Positions 17,585 to 26,906 of a stretch of 64,000 nucleotides of DNA are shown one piece after another; the first letter of the stretch is position 1, and each line of letters starts with the position of its first letter. Made by a program: the position numbers and the translations under genes. The notes beneath the pieces are model-generated. The model did not search any database, was not told where the DNA came from, and saw only the letters and a list, made by a program, of their open reading frames with translations. The DNA is from Roseomonas acroporae (GTDB taxonomy: Bacteria > Pseudomonadota > Alphaproteobacteria > Acetobacterales > Acetobacteraceae): assembly GCF_023223525.1 (NCBI RefSeq), contig NZ_JALPRX010000026.1:40175-104174 (forward strand), read 5' to 3'.

Positions 17585-19096
17585 ATGCCCAGACTGACCC
17601 GCCGCGAGACCCTCCGCACCGCCACCCTCGGCGCCGCCGCCGCCGCCACCGGGCTGCCGAACGGCGCGGCGGAGCCGAGGGCGGCGAGCGCGGCGGAGGC
17701 CATGCCGGACCAGCCGCTGTTCGGCGCCCAGCTCTGGCAGCTCCCGAACGGGCTGCGCGTCGCCTTCGTGGAGAGCCGGCGCGCCCCGGTGGTGGCGCAG
17801 TACCTGTTCTACGGCGCCGGCGCCGGCGAGGACCCGCCCGGCCGCTCCGGCACCGCCCACTTCCTCGAGCACATGATGTTCAAGGGCTCGCGCCGCGTCG
17901 CCACCGGCGCCTTCTCGCTCGCCGTGGCGCGCGAGGGCGGCAACGACAACGCCTTCACCAGCCGCGACGTCACCGCCTACCACCAGCACGTCGAGGCCTC
18001 GCGGCTGCAGCTCGTCGCCTCGATGGAGGCGGACCGCATGGCCGCCCCGCTGATCCCGCCCGAGACGGTGGAGCCCGAGCGCCTCGTCGTGCTGGAGGAG
18101 CGCCGGCTGCGCACCGACAGCAACCCGCGCGCCCGCTTCCGCGAGGCCTTCGACGCGGCGCTCTGGGGCCCGCAGCACTGGCACGGCCGCCCGGTGATCG
18201 GCTGGGAGGACGAGATCCGCGCCATCACCCGCGACGACCTCCTGGCCTTCCACGCGCGCTGGTACGCGCCGGCCAACGCGGTGCTGGCGATCGCGGGCGA
18301 CGTGCGCGAGGGCGAGCTGCGCCGCATCGTCGAGGCCGAGTACGGCGCCGTGCCGGCCCGCCCCGAGGGTGCTTCCCTCGGCCGCCGCGACCGCGCCGCC
18401 CCGGTGCTGCGCCCGGCCGACGCGCCGCCCGCGCGCCTCGTCCGCCACGATCCCGGCGTGCGGGAGGCCGCGCATATCCGCTCCTGGATGGCGCCGAGCC
18501 TCACCGCGACCCTGCCAACCCCCGGGCCCATGCCCGGCGGCGGCACGCTGGGCAGCGAGCACGCCTACCCGCTGGAGGTGCTGGCCAAGGTGCTGGGCGG
18601 CGGCCAGGGCAGCCGGCTGCACCGCGCCCTGGTCGAGACCGGCCTCGTGGTCGCGGCCGGCGCCAGCTACGATTCCGACGTGGTGGGGGCGGGCGAGTTC
18701 GGCCTCTACGCCACGCCGCAGCGCGACACCCCGCCGGCCAGGCTGGAGCAGGAGATGGCCGCCACGGTGGACCGCGTGCTGCAGGACGGCGTGACCGAGG
18801 CCGAGGTGGCGCGCGGCATCCGCCAGCTCACCGCCGGCGCGCTGCTGGCGCTCGACAGCCTCGGCGCCGCGCCGCGCATGATCGGCGACGCGCTGGCCAG
18901 CGGCCTGCCGATCGAGGCGGTGGAGCACTGGCCCGCCCGGCTGCGCGCCGTCACCGCCGGGCAGGTCACCGCCGCCGCCCGCGCCGTGTTCGGCCACGCG
19001 CAGGACGCCTCCGGCTGGCTGCTGCCCGAGGGGGCGGCGGCACCGCCCGAACGCGCCCCCGGCCTCGCCGCCGCCCGCGCCGGGCAGCCCATATGA
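17585..19096 (+). CDS. M16 zinc peptidase (catalytic subunit), exported
   Basis: A 503-residue pitrilysin-family protein. A Tat-like signal (RRETLRTATLGAAAAATG) opens the protein. The inverted zinc motif HFLEH lies at residues 92-96, followed by the distal Glu in ERLVVLEE. The C half has the noncatalytic M16 domain. The GGxxSRLxxxLxExGL segment is present (GGGQGSRLHRALVETGLVVA). Its stop overlaps the start of the next M16 gene, giving a catalytic/noncatalytic pair as in other proteobacteria. Probably a periplasmic peptide-degrading enzyme. Confidence 0.92.
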   Translation: MPRLTRRETLRTATLGAAAAATGLPNGAAEPRAASAAEAMPDQPLFGAQLWQLPNGLRVAFVESRRAPVVAQYLFYGAGAGEDPPGRSGTAHFLEHMMFKGSRRVATGAFSLAVAREGGNDNAFTSRDVTAYHQHVEASRLQLVASMEADRMAAPLIPPETVEPERLVVLEERRLRTDSNPRARFREAFDAALWGPQHWHGRPVIGWEDEIRAITRDDLLAFHARWYAPANAVLAIAGDVREGELRRIVEAEYGAVPARPEGASLGRRDRAAPVLRPADAPPARLVRHDPGVREAAHIRSWMAPSLTATLPTPGPMPGGGTLGSEHAYPLEVLAKVLGGGQGSRLHRALVETGLVVAAGASYDSDVVGAGEFGLYATPQRDTPPARLEQEMAATVDRVLQDGVTEAEVARGIRQLTAGALLALDSLGAAPRMIGDALASGLPIEAVEHWPARLRAVTAGQVTAAARAVFGHAQDASGWLLPEGAAAPPERAPGLAAARAGQPI

Positions 19097-20361
19097 GCGC
19101 GCCCTTCCGCTTCCCGATCCAGGTCGTCGAGGCCGGCGGCATCAGCGCCTGGCTGTTCGAGGACCACTCGGTGCCCGTCGTCTCGCTGGCCTGGGGCTGG
19201 CCCGGCGGCTCGCCGCTGGATCCGCCGCTCGCGGACGGCAGGGTGGCGGTCGGCGCCACCCGGCTCGGCGCCGCGCTGCTGACCGAGGGGGCGGGCGACC
19301 TCGGCGCCACCGCCTTCGCCGACGCGCTGCGCGACGAGGCGATCGCGCTCTCCTTCTCCTGCGACCGCGACGGCTTCGACGGTTCCTTCCGCGCCCTCTC
19401 GCCGGCGCTGCCCGAGGCGGTGCGGCTCGCCCGCCTCGCCATGACCGCGCCGCGCTTCGACGCGGAGGCGGTGGCGCGGGTGCGGGCACGCGCCATGGCC
19501 GGGGCGAGGCAGTCGCTGGAGACGCCTTCCGGCCAGGCGGCGCGCGCCTTCTGGGCCGAGGGCTTCCCCGGCCATCCCGCCGGCCGGCCGGTCGGCGGCA
19601 CGGCGGAGGACATCGCGGCGCTCTCGGTCGATCAGATCCGCGAGGCGCTGTCGCGCCAGGTCCGGCGCGGCGGGCTGCTGGTGGCCGCGGCGGGCGCCAT
19701 CGACGCCAGGGCCCTCGCCGCGCTGCTGCCCGCGCTGTTCGACGGCCTGCCCGCCGGCGCCCCGCCGGAGACGCCGCCCCTGCCGCCGCTGCGCCGCTTC
19801 GGCCCGGAGGTGATCCAGGTGCCGGCGCCGCAATCCACCGTGATCTTCGGCCAGGAGGGGATCGCGGTGGACGACCCGGACTGGGAGGCGGCGCAGGTGG
19901 TGATGCGCGTGCTGGCCGGCGGCGGCTTCGCCTCGCGGCTGATGCAGGCGGTGCGGGTGCAGCGCGGCCTCGCCTACGGCATCGGCGCCGGCATGCAGGT
20001 GCTCTACGGCCGCGCCCTGCTGGTGGGGCAGGTGGCGACCGCCAACCCGCGCGTCGGCGAGACCCTTTCGGTGACGCGCGAGGAATGGGCGCGCATGGCG
20101 AAGGAGGGGCCGAACGCCGACGAATTGGCCGACGCCGTCGCCTACCTCACCGGCTCGCTGCCGCTGCAGCTGGCCGAGACGCGGCCGATCGCCGCGACCC
20201 TGCTGGCGCAGCGGCGCAACGGGCGCGACCCGGAATGGCTCTCCGGCCGCAGCGCGCGGCTGGAGGCGGTGACGCTGGACAAGGCGCGCGCCGTGGCGGC
20301 GCGCCTGCTGAAGCCGGACGCGCTCTCCGTGGTGGTCGCCGGGCAGCCGGAGGGGATCTGA
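19093..20361 (+). CDS. M16 peptidase-like protein (non-catalytic partner)
   Basis: A 422-residue M16-fold protein that lacks the HxxEH zinc motif. It keeps the R/Y segment of the C-terminal M16 domain (QAVRVQRGLAYGIGAGMQ). It overlaps the upstream catalytic gene by 4 bases (ATGA), so the two are made together and probably form a heterodimer with one active site, as in the mitochondrial processing peptidase type. No clear signal peptide is seen, which is odd if its partner is exported; an alternative start or a different location is possible. Confidence 0.88.
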   Translation: MSAPFRFPIQVVEAGGISAWLFEDHSVPVVSLAWGWPGGSPLDPPLADGRVAVGATRLGAALLTEGAGDLGATAFADALRDEAIALSFSCDRDGFDGSFRALSPALPEAVRLARLAMTAPRFDAEAVARVRARAMAGARQSLETPSGQAARAFWAEGFPGHPAGRPVGGTAEDIAALSVDQIREALSRQVRRGGLLVAAAGAIDARALAALLPALFDGLPAGAPPETPPLPPLRRFGPEVIQVPAPQSTVIFGQEGIAVDDPDWEAAQVVMRVLAGGGFASRLMQAVRVQRGLAYGIGAGMQVLYGRALLVGQVATANPRVGETLSVTREEWARMAKEGPNADELADAVAYLTGSLPLQLAETRPIAATLLAQRRNGRDPEWLSGRSARLEAVTLDKARAVAARLLKPDALSVVVAGQPEGI

Positions 20362-20483
20362 AGGCCGGCCGGGCGGGCGGCGCGCGGGGCCGGCTTCACA
20401 ACCGGCGCCGTTCCGGCGAGTCTCCGCCGGCAAGCCGGGGGCCGGGCGCTCCCCTGCCGGGTCGCCGCAGGAGGTAGAGAGGC

Positions 20484-22166
20484 ATGGACGAATCGCAGCC
20501 GGACGCGCTGGCCGAGGCCTGGGCGGCGCTCGACGTGCTGGCGCAGGCGCCGCGCCCGGACGGCTCGGCGCCGGGAAGCATCCGCCCGCTCTTCGCCGCC
20601 GCGCCGGACCGCTTCACGCGCTTCTCCGCCCGGGCCGGCGACATCCTGCTCGACTACTCCAAGACCGCGATCACGGAGGGCGTGCTCGCCGCGCTGCTCG
20701 ACCTGGCGCGCGCCGCCGACGTGGAGGGGCGGCGCGACGCCATGGCGACCGGCCTGCCGATCAACGTCACCGAGCGCCGCGCCGTGCTGCACATGGCGCT
20801 GCGCGCCCCGCGCGACGCCGTGTTCAAGACCGGCCCGGGGGAGCCGCGCGAGGACGCGACGGCCGAGGTGCATGCCGTGCTCGACCGGATGCGCGACTTC
20901 ACCCGCGCCGTGCACGACGGCACGCTGCGCGGCGGCACCGGCCTCACCTTCACCGACGTGGTCAACATCGGCATCGGCGGCTCCGACCTCGGCCCGGCCA
21001 TGGTGACGCGGGCGCTGCGCACGGCGCACAGCCCGATGCGGGCGCACTACCTCTCCAACGTGGACGGGCATGCGTGGGAGGCGCTGCGGCCGCATCTCGA
21101 CGCCGCGCGCACGCTGGTGCTGGTCGCCTCCAAGACCTTCACCACGCAGGAGACGATGACCAACGCCGCGCTGCTGCGCGACTGGGTGGCGGGCGCGGTC
21201 GGCGCCGACAAGGTGGGCCGTCACTTCGTGGCGCTCTCGACCAACCTCCAGGCCACCGCCGCCTTCGGCATCCCGGACGGCCAGGTCTTCGGCTTCCGCG
21301 ACTGGGTGGGCGGGCGCTATTCGCTCTGGTCCTCGATCGGCCTCTCCACCGCCCTCGCCATCGGCTGGGACGGCTTCGCGCAGCTCCTCGCCGGCGCGCG
21401 GCGGATGGACGAGCATTTCCTGACCGCGCCGCCGGACCAGAACCTGCCGGTGCTGCTGGGGCTGGTCGGCATCTGGAACCACAACCTGCTCGGCTACCCG
21501 ACCCTCTGCGTGCTGCCCTACGACGAGCGCCTGGCGCGCTTCCCGGCGCATCTGCAGCAATTGGAGATGGAATCGCTCGGCAAGCGCGTGACGCTGACCG
21601 GCGCGCCGGCCGCGCACGAGACCGGCCCGGTGGTGTTCGGCGAGCCCGGCACCAACGCGCAGCATTCCTTCATGCAGCTCGTCCACCAGGGCACCACGCC
21701 GGTGCCGGTGGACTTCGTGCTGATCGCCAACCCCGACCACGGCCACCCCGACAGCCACCGCAAGCTGCTGGCCAACGGGCTGGCGCAGGCCGAGGCGCTG
21801 ATGCGCGGCCGCACCGCCGACGAGATCGAGGCGGAGATGCGGGCCGAGGGGCTGGCGCAGACCGAGGTCGCGCGCCTGCTGCCGCACCGTGTCTGCCCGG
21901 GCGACCGTCCGAGCAACACCATCCTGCTGCCGCATCTCGATCCGGGGACGCTCGGCCAGCTCATCGCGCTCTACGAGCACAAGGTGTTCGTGCAGGGCGC
22001 GGTCTGGGGCATCAACGCCTTCGACCAGTGGGGCGTGGAGCTGGGCAAGCAGCTCGCCGGCGCGATCCTGCCCGAGCTGGTGCACGGGCCGACGCCGGGC
22101 GCGCACGACAGCTCGACGACGGGGCTGCTGGAGGAGATTCTCCGTCTGCAGGGCAACGGCGACTGA
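20484..22166 (+). CDS. pgi: glucose-6-phosphate isomerase
   Basis: A 560-residue enzyme interconverting glucose 6-phosphate and fructose 6-phosphate. Family signatures are complete: NIGIGGSDLGPAM near residue 155 binds phosphate, and the C-terminal ALYEHKVFVQGAVWGINAFDQWGVELGK carries the catalytic His/Lys/Gln region. A GGAGGT ribosome binding site lies 6 bases before the ATG. Length is normal for the long proteobacterial type. It stands 122 bp after the M16 pair and may be its own transcription unit. Confidence 0.97.
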   Translation: MDESQPDALAEAWAALDVLAQAPRPDGSAPGSIRPLFAAAPDRFTRFSARAGDILLDYSKTAITEGVLAALLDLARAADVEGRRDAMATGLPINVTERRAVLHMALRAPRDAVFKTGPGEPREDATAEVHAVLDRMRDFTRAVHDGTLRGGTGLTFTDVVNIGIGGSDLGPAMVTRALRTAHSPMRAHYLSNVDGHAWEALRPHLDAARTLVLVASKTFTTQETMTNAALLRDWVAGAVGADKVGRHFVALSTNLQATAAFGIPDGQVFGFRDWVGGRYSLWSSIGLSTALAIGWDGFAQLLAGARRMDEHFLTAPPDQNLPVLLGLVGIWNHNLLGYPTLCVLPYDERLARFPAHLQQLEMESLGKRVTLTGAPAAHETGPVVFGEPGTNAQHSFMQLVHQGTTPVPVDFVLIANPDHGHPDSHRKLLANGLAQAEALMRGRTADEIEAEMRAEGLAQTEVARLLPHRVCPGDRPSNTILLPHLDPGTLGQLIALYEHKVFVQGAVWGINAFDQWGVELGKQLAGAILPELVHGPTPGAHDSSTTGLLEEILRLQGNGD

Positions 22167-22197
22167 TGCCGCGCCGGCCGGCCGCTCAAACAGGCTG

Positions 22198-22398
22198 TCA
22201 GGCGGGCTCCCGACCGGCGCGCCGCGCCGCCTCGATCTGCCGGAGGCGGCAGGCGTTCAGCGGCAGCAGGATCGCGTGCGGCAGCAGGATCGGCCAGAGC
22301 CGCATCGTCCAGGCATAGGCGATGAAGCTGAGGTTGCTGCCCATGGCGACGAGGCGCAGGCAGCGCATCGAACGCGTCGCGAAGGTGCGGAGCACCAC
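22198..22398 (-). pseudogene. fragment of a small membrane protein
   Basis: A 66-residue frame with two hydrophobic segments (VAMGSNLSFIAYAWTMRLWP and ILLPHAILLPLNACRLRQIE). The pattern resembles the N-terminal membrane part of proteins that carry a cyclic-nucleotide-binding domain, but the usual first segment is missing upstream and no binding domain follows. It starts at a GTG without a clear ribosome binding site. It is either a decayed fragment or a very small membrane protein. The rest of 22167-22727 shows no gene. Confidence 0.35.
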
Positions 22399-22727
22399 AG
22401 CGAACCGCGGTCCGGTCGGGACTGCGGTTCGCCGTCGCTCGTTGTTCCCGGCGCGGATTCACGCCGCCGGGCCTGTCCGCCCGACGGCGATCCGCTCCAG
22501 CCCACAGGCGAGGAAACCGAGTGCGTCGCGCGCGAGGTCCGCCATGCCCGTCTCCCGAAGCCGGGAGCAGCGTGCCGGCGGCCGCAGCCCGGCGCCGTGA
22601 CCGATGGCACCCTGACGCGCGCTTCCCGGGCTGCGGGCCGCCGGGAGCGCGGGCCTTCCGCGGCGCAGTCCGCCCGGGCCGCCGCGCCGCTTGCGCCGCC
22701 GCCCGTGCATGCCCATCAACTCGCCCG

Positions 22728-24881
22728 GTGAAGCATCTGTCGAACCACCTGCCGGACTCCATCCCGCTGCCCCGCGCCGCCGCCGCCATCCGCCTGCTGC
22801 CCGAGACCACCGCCAACCGCATCGCCGCCGGCGAGGTGGTGGAGCGCCCGGCGGCGGCGGTGAAGGAGCTGGTGGAGAACGCCCTGGATGCCGGGGCGCG
22901 CCGAATCGCCGTCACGCTGGAGGAAGGCGGCATCGGCCGCATCCTGGTCGAGGATGACGGCATCGGCATGGGCGCCGAGGACCTCGCCCTCTGCGTCGAG
23001 CGCCATGCCACCTCCAAGCTGCCGGAGGAGGCGGCGCTGTTCCGCATCGCCACCCTCGGCTTCCGGGGCGAGGCGCTGCCCTCGATCGGCGCCGTGGCGC
23101 GGCTGACCATCACCTCGCGCCCCAACCCGGCCGCCGGCATGGCGGCGGGGGAGGGGGGCGGCAGGGAGGCCGGCGACGCGGATTTCGGCAGCGCGGAGTT
23201 CGGCGGCGGGGATTCCGGCGAGGCCCACGCCATCGCCGTGGAGGGCGGCCGGCGCGACGCGGTGCGCCCGGCCGCCGGCGCGCCCGGCACGCGCGTCGAG
23301 GTGCGGGACCTGTTCTTCGCCACCCCGGCGCGACGGAAATTCCTCCGCCAGCCGCGCACCGAGGCCGACCACGCGGTGGAGGCGGTCCGCCGCCTCGCCC
23401 TGGCCTGGCCCGAGGTCGCGTTCCGCGTCGAGAGCGACGGGCGCGAGGTGCTGGCGCTGGCCGCTTCCGACCGCGCCGGGCGGCTGCACGACCTGCTCGG
23501 CCCGGCCTTCGCCGCGCATGCCGTGCCGGTTCTGGCCGAGGGCGGCGCGGTGCGGCTGGAGGGGCTCGCGGCGCTGCCCGCCCATACGCGCGCCACGGCG
23601 GCCGAGCAGCACCTCGTGGTCAACCGCCGCCCGGTGCGCGACCCGCTGCTGCGCGCGGCGCTGCGCGTCGCCTATCGCGACCTGATCGCGGCCGGCCGGC
23701 ACCCGGTGGCGGCGCTGTTCCTGTCGCTGCCGCCGGAGGCGGTGGACGTCAACGTCCACCCGATGAAGACCGAGCTGCGCTTCCGCGATTCCGGGGCGGT
23801 GCGCGGCGCGCTGATCGCGGCGCTGCGCCGGGCGCTGGCGGTGGGGGCGGGGGCGACCCTGCCGGGGGCGGCCCCTGCCGGCGGCCGGGCGGGCGAGGCG
23901 GGGTCCGCGGCGGTGGGAGGCGTGGTCGGCGGCGGACCGGCGGTGCTGGTGTCGGCCGACGGGGAATGGCGTCTGGCGGCGGGCGGGTCGGGGGCGGGCA
24001 ACGAGCCTTCCGGCGGGACGGGGGCGGCCCGGGCGGATTCGGGAATGGCCGCCGCCTGGCCGCCGCCCGCCATGCCGGGCGGCCCGGCCTCGCCTCCCGG
24101 CTTCGCCGAGACCGCGTCGGGCTTCGCCGCGCCGGCGGTGCAGTCCCGCCTGCCGCTCGGCTTCGCGCGTCGCCCGCTGCCCGTCGCGCCGCCGCCGGTC
24201 GCGAAGCCGTGGCCAGCGGACGGCGCCGGCCCCGACGCCGTGGCCACGGTCGGGCCGCCTGACGGCACGCCGGCGCCCGCCGCCGACCCTTCATCCGATC
24301 ATCCCCTGGGCCGCCCCCTGGCGCAGCTCTTCGACACCTACCTGCTGGCCGAGGCGCCGGACGGCGCGCTGGTGCTGGTGGACCAGCACGCGGCGCATGA
24401 GCGCCTGACGCATGAGCGGCTGCGCGCGCAACTCGTGGAAGGCGGGGTACGGACGCAGCCGCTGCTGCTGCCCGCCGTGGTGGAGATGGGTGCGGCCGAT
24501 GCCGGCCGCCTGCTCGCCCGCGCCGACGACCTGGTGCGGCTCGGGCTGGAGATCGAGGGCTTCGGTCCCGGCGCGGTGCTGGTGCGCGCCGTGCCGGCGC
24601 TGCTCGGCAACCCCGACCCGGCGCCGATCCTGCGCGACATGGCCGACGAGATCGCCGAATGGGAGGAGGCGACGGCGCTGGACCGGCGCCTGGACGCGGC
24701 GGTGGCGCGCCTGGCCTGCCACGGCTCGATCCGCGCCGGGCGGCGACTGGTGCCGGCGGAGATGGACGCGCTGCTGCGCGCCATGGAGGCCACGCCGCGC
24801 GCCGCCACCTGCTCGCATGGCCGCCCGACCTTCCTGCGCTTCGGACGGGCCGAGTTCGAGCGGCTGTTCGGCCGCAGCTGA
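22728..24881 (+). CDS. mutL: DNA mismatch repair protein MutL (endonuclease type)
   Basis: A 717-residue protein. The GHKL ATPase domain has ENALDAGA, DDGIGM and GFRGEALPSI; VNVHPMKTELRF ends the N half. A ~170-residue Gly/Ala/Pro linker follows. The C-terminal domain has DQHAAHERLTHE, which satisfies the MutL endonuclease motif DQHA(x)2E(x)4E, plus ACHGSI and CSHGRP metal-site motifs. It can therefore nick DNA, as in bacteria without MutH. No ATG is available near the conserved start, so the GTG at 22728 is used. A ~40-residue Gly/Glu/Asp insertion lies after residue 130. Confidence 0.95.
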   Translation: MKHLSNHLPDSIPLPRAAAAIRLLPETTANRIAAGEVVERPAAAVKELVENALDAGARRIAVTLEEGGIGRILVEDDGIGMGAEDLALCVERHATSKLPEEAALFRIATLGFRGEALPSIGAVARLTITSRPNPAAGMAAGEGGGREAGDADFGSAEFGGGDSGEAHAIAVEGGRRDAVRPAAGAPGTRVEVRDLFFATPARRKFLRQPRTEADHAVEAVRRLALAWPEVAFRVESDGREVLALAASDRAGRLHDLLGPAFAAHAVPVLAEGGAVRLEGLAALPAHTRATAAEQHLVVNRRPVRDPLLRAALRVAYRDLIAAGRHPVAALFLSLPPEAVDVNVHPMKTELRFRDSGAVRGALIAALRRALAVGAGATLPGAAPAGGRAGEAGSAAVGGVVGGGPAVLVSADGEWRLAAGGSGAGNEPSGGTGAARADSGMAAAWPPPAMPGGPASPPGFAETASGFAAPAVQSRLPLGFARRPLPVAPPPVAKPWPADGAGPDAVATVGPPDGTPAPAADPSSDHPLGRPLAQLFDTYLLAEAPDGALVLVDQHAAHERLTHERLRAQLVEGGVRTQPLLLPAVVEMGAADAGRLLARADDLVRLGLEIEGFGPGAVLVRAVPALLGNPDPAPILRDMADEIAEWEEATALDRRLDAAVARLACHGSIRAGRRLVPAEMDALLRAMEATPRAATCSHGRPTFLRFGRAEFERLFGRS

Positions 24882-25010
24882 CGCGCGGATTGAGCGGCGG
24901 ACCGGGCAGGCATCCGCCGGCCCCAGGTCGCGCGCCTGCCGTCCCGGTGCACCGCCGTGGTGGCGGGGGGCGGGAAAGGAGGCGGACGGCCGGCAGGCTG
25001 TCCGGCCCGC

Positions 25011-25802
25011 TCAGCCTTCCTCCGGCCACAGCATGACCCGGCCCGCTTCCGCGGTGCGGCGGAAGCGCACGCCGAAGGCGGCGTCCAGCGCCGGGTCGCG
25101 CAGCACCGGACCGGATTCGCCGTCGAGCACCAAGCGCCCCGCCCGCAGCACCGCCACCCGGTCGCACCAGCGGGCGGCGAGGTTGAGGTCGTGCAGCACC
25201 ACGATGGCGGCGCCGCGGCCCGCGTCGGCGCGTGCCCGCAGGCGCCGCATCAGGCGGAGCTGCTGCGCGATGTCGAGTGCCGCCGCCGGCTCGTCGGCCA
25301 GCAGCACGGGCGGCTCGGTGGCCAGCACGGCGGCGAGCAGCGCCCGGCCCCGCTCGCCGCCGGACAGGGTGGACCAGGGCCGGTCCAGCCGGTCCGCGAG
25401 GTCGAAGCCGGCCGCCAGCGCGTCGATGCCGCCGTCTGGCGCGTCGGCCGGGCCTGAGGCCGTGCCGCCCCAGGGCAGCACGGCCCCGCGCCCGGCGCCG
25501 AGGCCGATCAGCGCCCGTGCGGTGAGGTCCCAGTGCGGCGTGAAGCTCTGCGGCAGGTAGCCGATGCGCCGCACCCGCGCCGGGACCGGCCACCCGGCGA
25601 GCGGGCGCCCCTCCAGCCGCACCGTGCCGGAGGCGGGGGTCTCCAGCCCGGCCAGGGTGCGCAGCAGCGTGCTCTTGCCGGCGCCGTTCGGGCCGACCAG
25701 CGCCAGCACCTCGCCGGCCCGGAGCGACAGCGACGCCGCCTCGACCAGGGCGCGCCCGCCGCGCCGCACGGTGACGGATTCCGCCGCCAGCAACGCGCTC
25801 AA
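25011..25802 (-). CDS. ABC transporter ATP-binding protein (FecE/BtuD/HmuV type)
   Basis: A 263-residue ATPase with Walker A GPNGAGKST, signature LSGGERGRA and Walker B PVLLADEP. The family energises uptake of iron-siderophore, haem or cobalamin. It begins at a TTG that overlaps the permease stop (TTGA), so it is translationally coupled to it. No substrate-binding protein or outer-membrane receptor lies in the window, so the substrate cannot be named. It is the last gene of this two-gene unit. Confidence 0.88.
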   Translation of the reverse strand: MSALLAAESVTVRRGGRALVEAASLSLRAGEVLALVGPNGAGKSTLLRTLAGLETPASGTVRLEGRPLAGWPVPARVRRIGYLPQSFTPHWDLTARALIGLGAGRGAVLPWGGTASGPADAPDGGIDALAAGFDLADRLDRPWSTLSGGERGRALLAAVLATEPPVLLADEPAAALDIAQQLRLMRRLRARADAGRGAAIVVLHDLNLAARWCDRVAVLRAGRLVLDGESGPVLRDPALDAAFGVRFRRTAEAGRVMLWPEEG

Positions 25803-26770
25803 CGGCGTGCCTCGCGCGCCAGCACCAGCAGGAAGAACGGACCGCCCACCAGCGCGGTGACGAGGCCGAGCGGGATCTCGGCCGGCGGCAGCGCCGCCCG
25901 GGCCACGCCATCGGCCAGCATGGCGAGCGAGGCGCCGATCGCGGCGGCGGCCGGGATCACCCGCGCATGCGCGGGCCCCAGCCGCCAGCGCGCGAGGTGC
26001 GGCGCCATCAGCCCGATGAAGCCGACCAGCCCGCCCCAGACCACGGAGGCCGCCACCACGAAGGCGCCGGCCAGCACGGCGAGCCGCACGAAGCGCGCCA
26101 CCGGCAGGCCGAGGCTCGCCGCCATGTCCTCGCCGAGCCCGAGCAGGTCCAGACCCCGCGCCAGCGGCAGTGCCGCGGCCAGCGCCAGCAGCACCAGGAG
26201 GGCGAGGCCGCCCAGCTCCGGCCAGGACGGCGTCTGCACCCCGCCGAGGGTCCAGGACAGCACCGCCTGGAGGCTCACCGTCTCGTCGGAGAGGGCCAGC
26301 ATCAGGAAGGAACGGGCGGCGCCCAGCACGGCGGCGACCGCGACGCCGGCCAGCAGCAGGCCGGGCACCGCCACCAGCCCGGCGGCGCGGGCGAGCAGCA
26401 GCACCAGCCCCGTGGCGCCCCAGGCGCCGGCGAAGGCGAGCAGCGGCAGGGCGAGCGGGGCGGGCAGCGGCAGCGGCGCCAGCAGGCCGAGCGTGGCGCC
26501 GACCGCCGCGCCGCCGGCGCCGCCGAGCAGGTAGGGCTCGGCCAGCGGGTTGCGGAACACGCCCTGGAACAGCGCCCCGCCGAGGCCGAGCAGCGCGCCG
26601 ACGCAGGCCGCCGCCAGCACGCGCGGCACGCGCCACGCCCAGACGAGTCGCGAGAGCGGCGCGGCGGGATCGGTGGCGAGGGCGAGGAGGTCGCCGGGGC
26701 CGAGCGTGTCGGCGCCGAGCAGCACCGCGACGGCGAAGGCGAGGGGCAGGAGAAGGAGCGGGAGCTTCAT
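25799..26770 (-). CDS. FecCD-family ABC transporter permease
   Basis: A 323-residue permease with about nine or ten hydrophobic helices. RVPRVLAAACVGALLGLGGALFQGVFRNPLAEPYLLG is the classic FecCD N-terminal signature, and GFIGLMAPHLAR is the conserved coupling region. It transports iron-siderophore, haem or B12 across the inner membrane with the adjacent ATPase. The ATG at 26770 starts MKLPLL, directly in front of the first membrane helix. The missing binding protein is probably encoded elsewhere. Confidence 0.9.
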   Translation of the reverse strand: MKLPLLLLPLAFAVAVLLGADTLGPGDLLALATDPAAPLSRLVWAWRVPRVLAAACVGALLGLGGALFQGVFRNPLAEPYLLGGAGGAAVGATLGLLAPLPLPAPLALPLLAFAGAWGATGLVLLLARAAGLVAVPGLLLAGVAVAAVLGAARSFLMLALSDETVSLQAVLSWTLGGVQTPSWPELGGLALLVLLALAAALPLARGLDLLGLGEDMAASLGLPVARFVRLAVLAGAFVVAASVVWGGLVGFIGLMAPHLARWRLGPAHARVIPAAAAIGASLAMLADGVARAALPPAEIPLGLVTALVGGPFFLLVLAREARR

Positions 26771-26865
26771 GCGGGGGTCCGGGGCCGCCGGCACGCTGGC
26801 ACGGCGGCGGGCCGGGGCAAAGCACCGGATGGGCCGTGTCCCCCTCTCGCGCTCCCGGCCGGCCT

Positions 26866-26888
26866 GCGCCCTCCGCCTCCCGGTGCCG
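26866..26888. repeat. 23-bp dispersed repeat, copy 1
   Basis: An exact 23-bp match to 44400-44422. Both copies lie a short way beyond the stop codon of a minus-strand gene (livF here, Sir2 there). It may be part of an intergenic repeat or a transcription end signal. Confidence 0.8.
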
Positions 26889-26906
26889 GCCTCCGGTGGA
26901 TGCCCG

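Noticed and set aside
26771..26906. Cobalamin riboswitch before the FecCD/FecE genes
   Set aside because: No B12-box-like GCCACTG or the expected core was found; the gap is short and only GC-rich.
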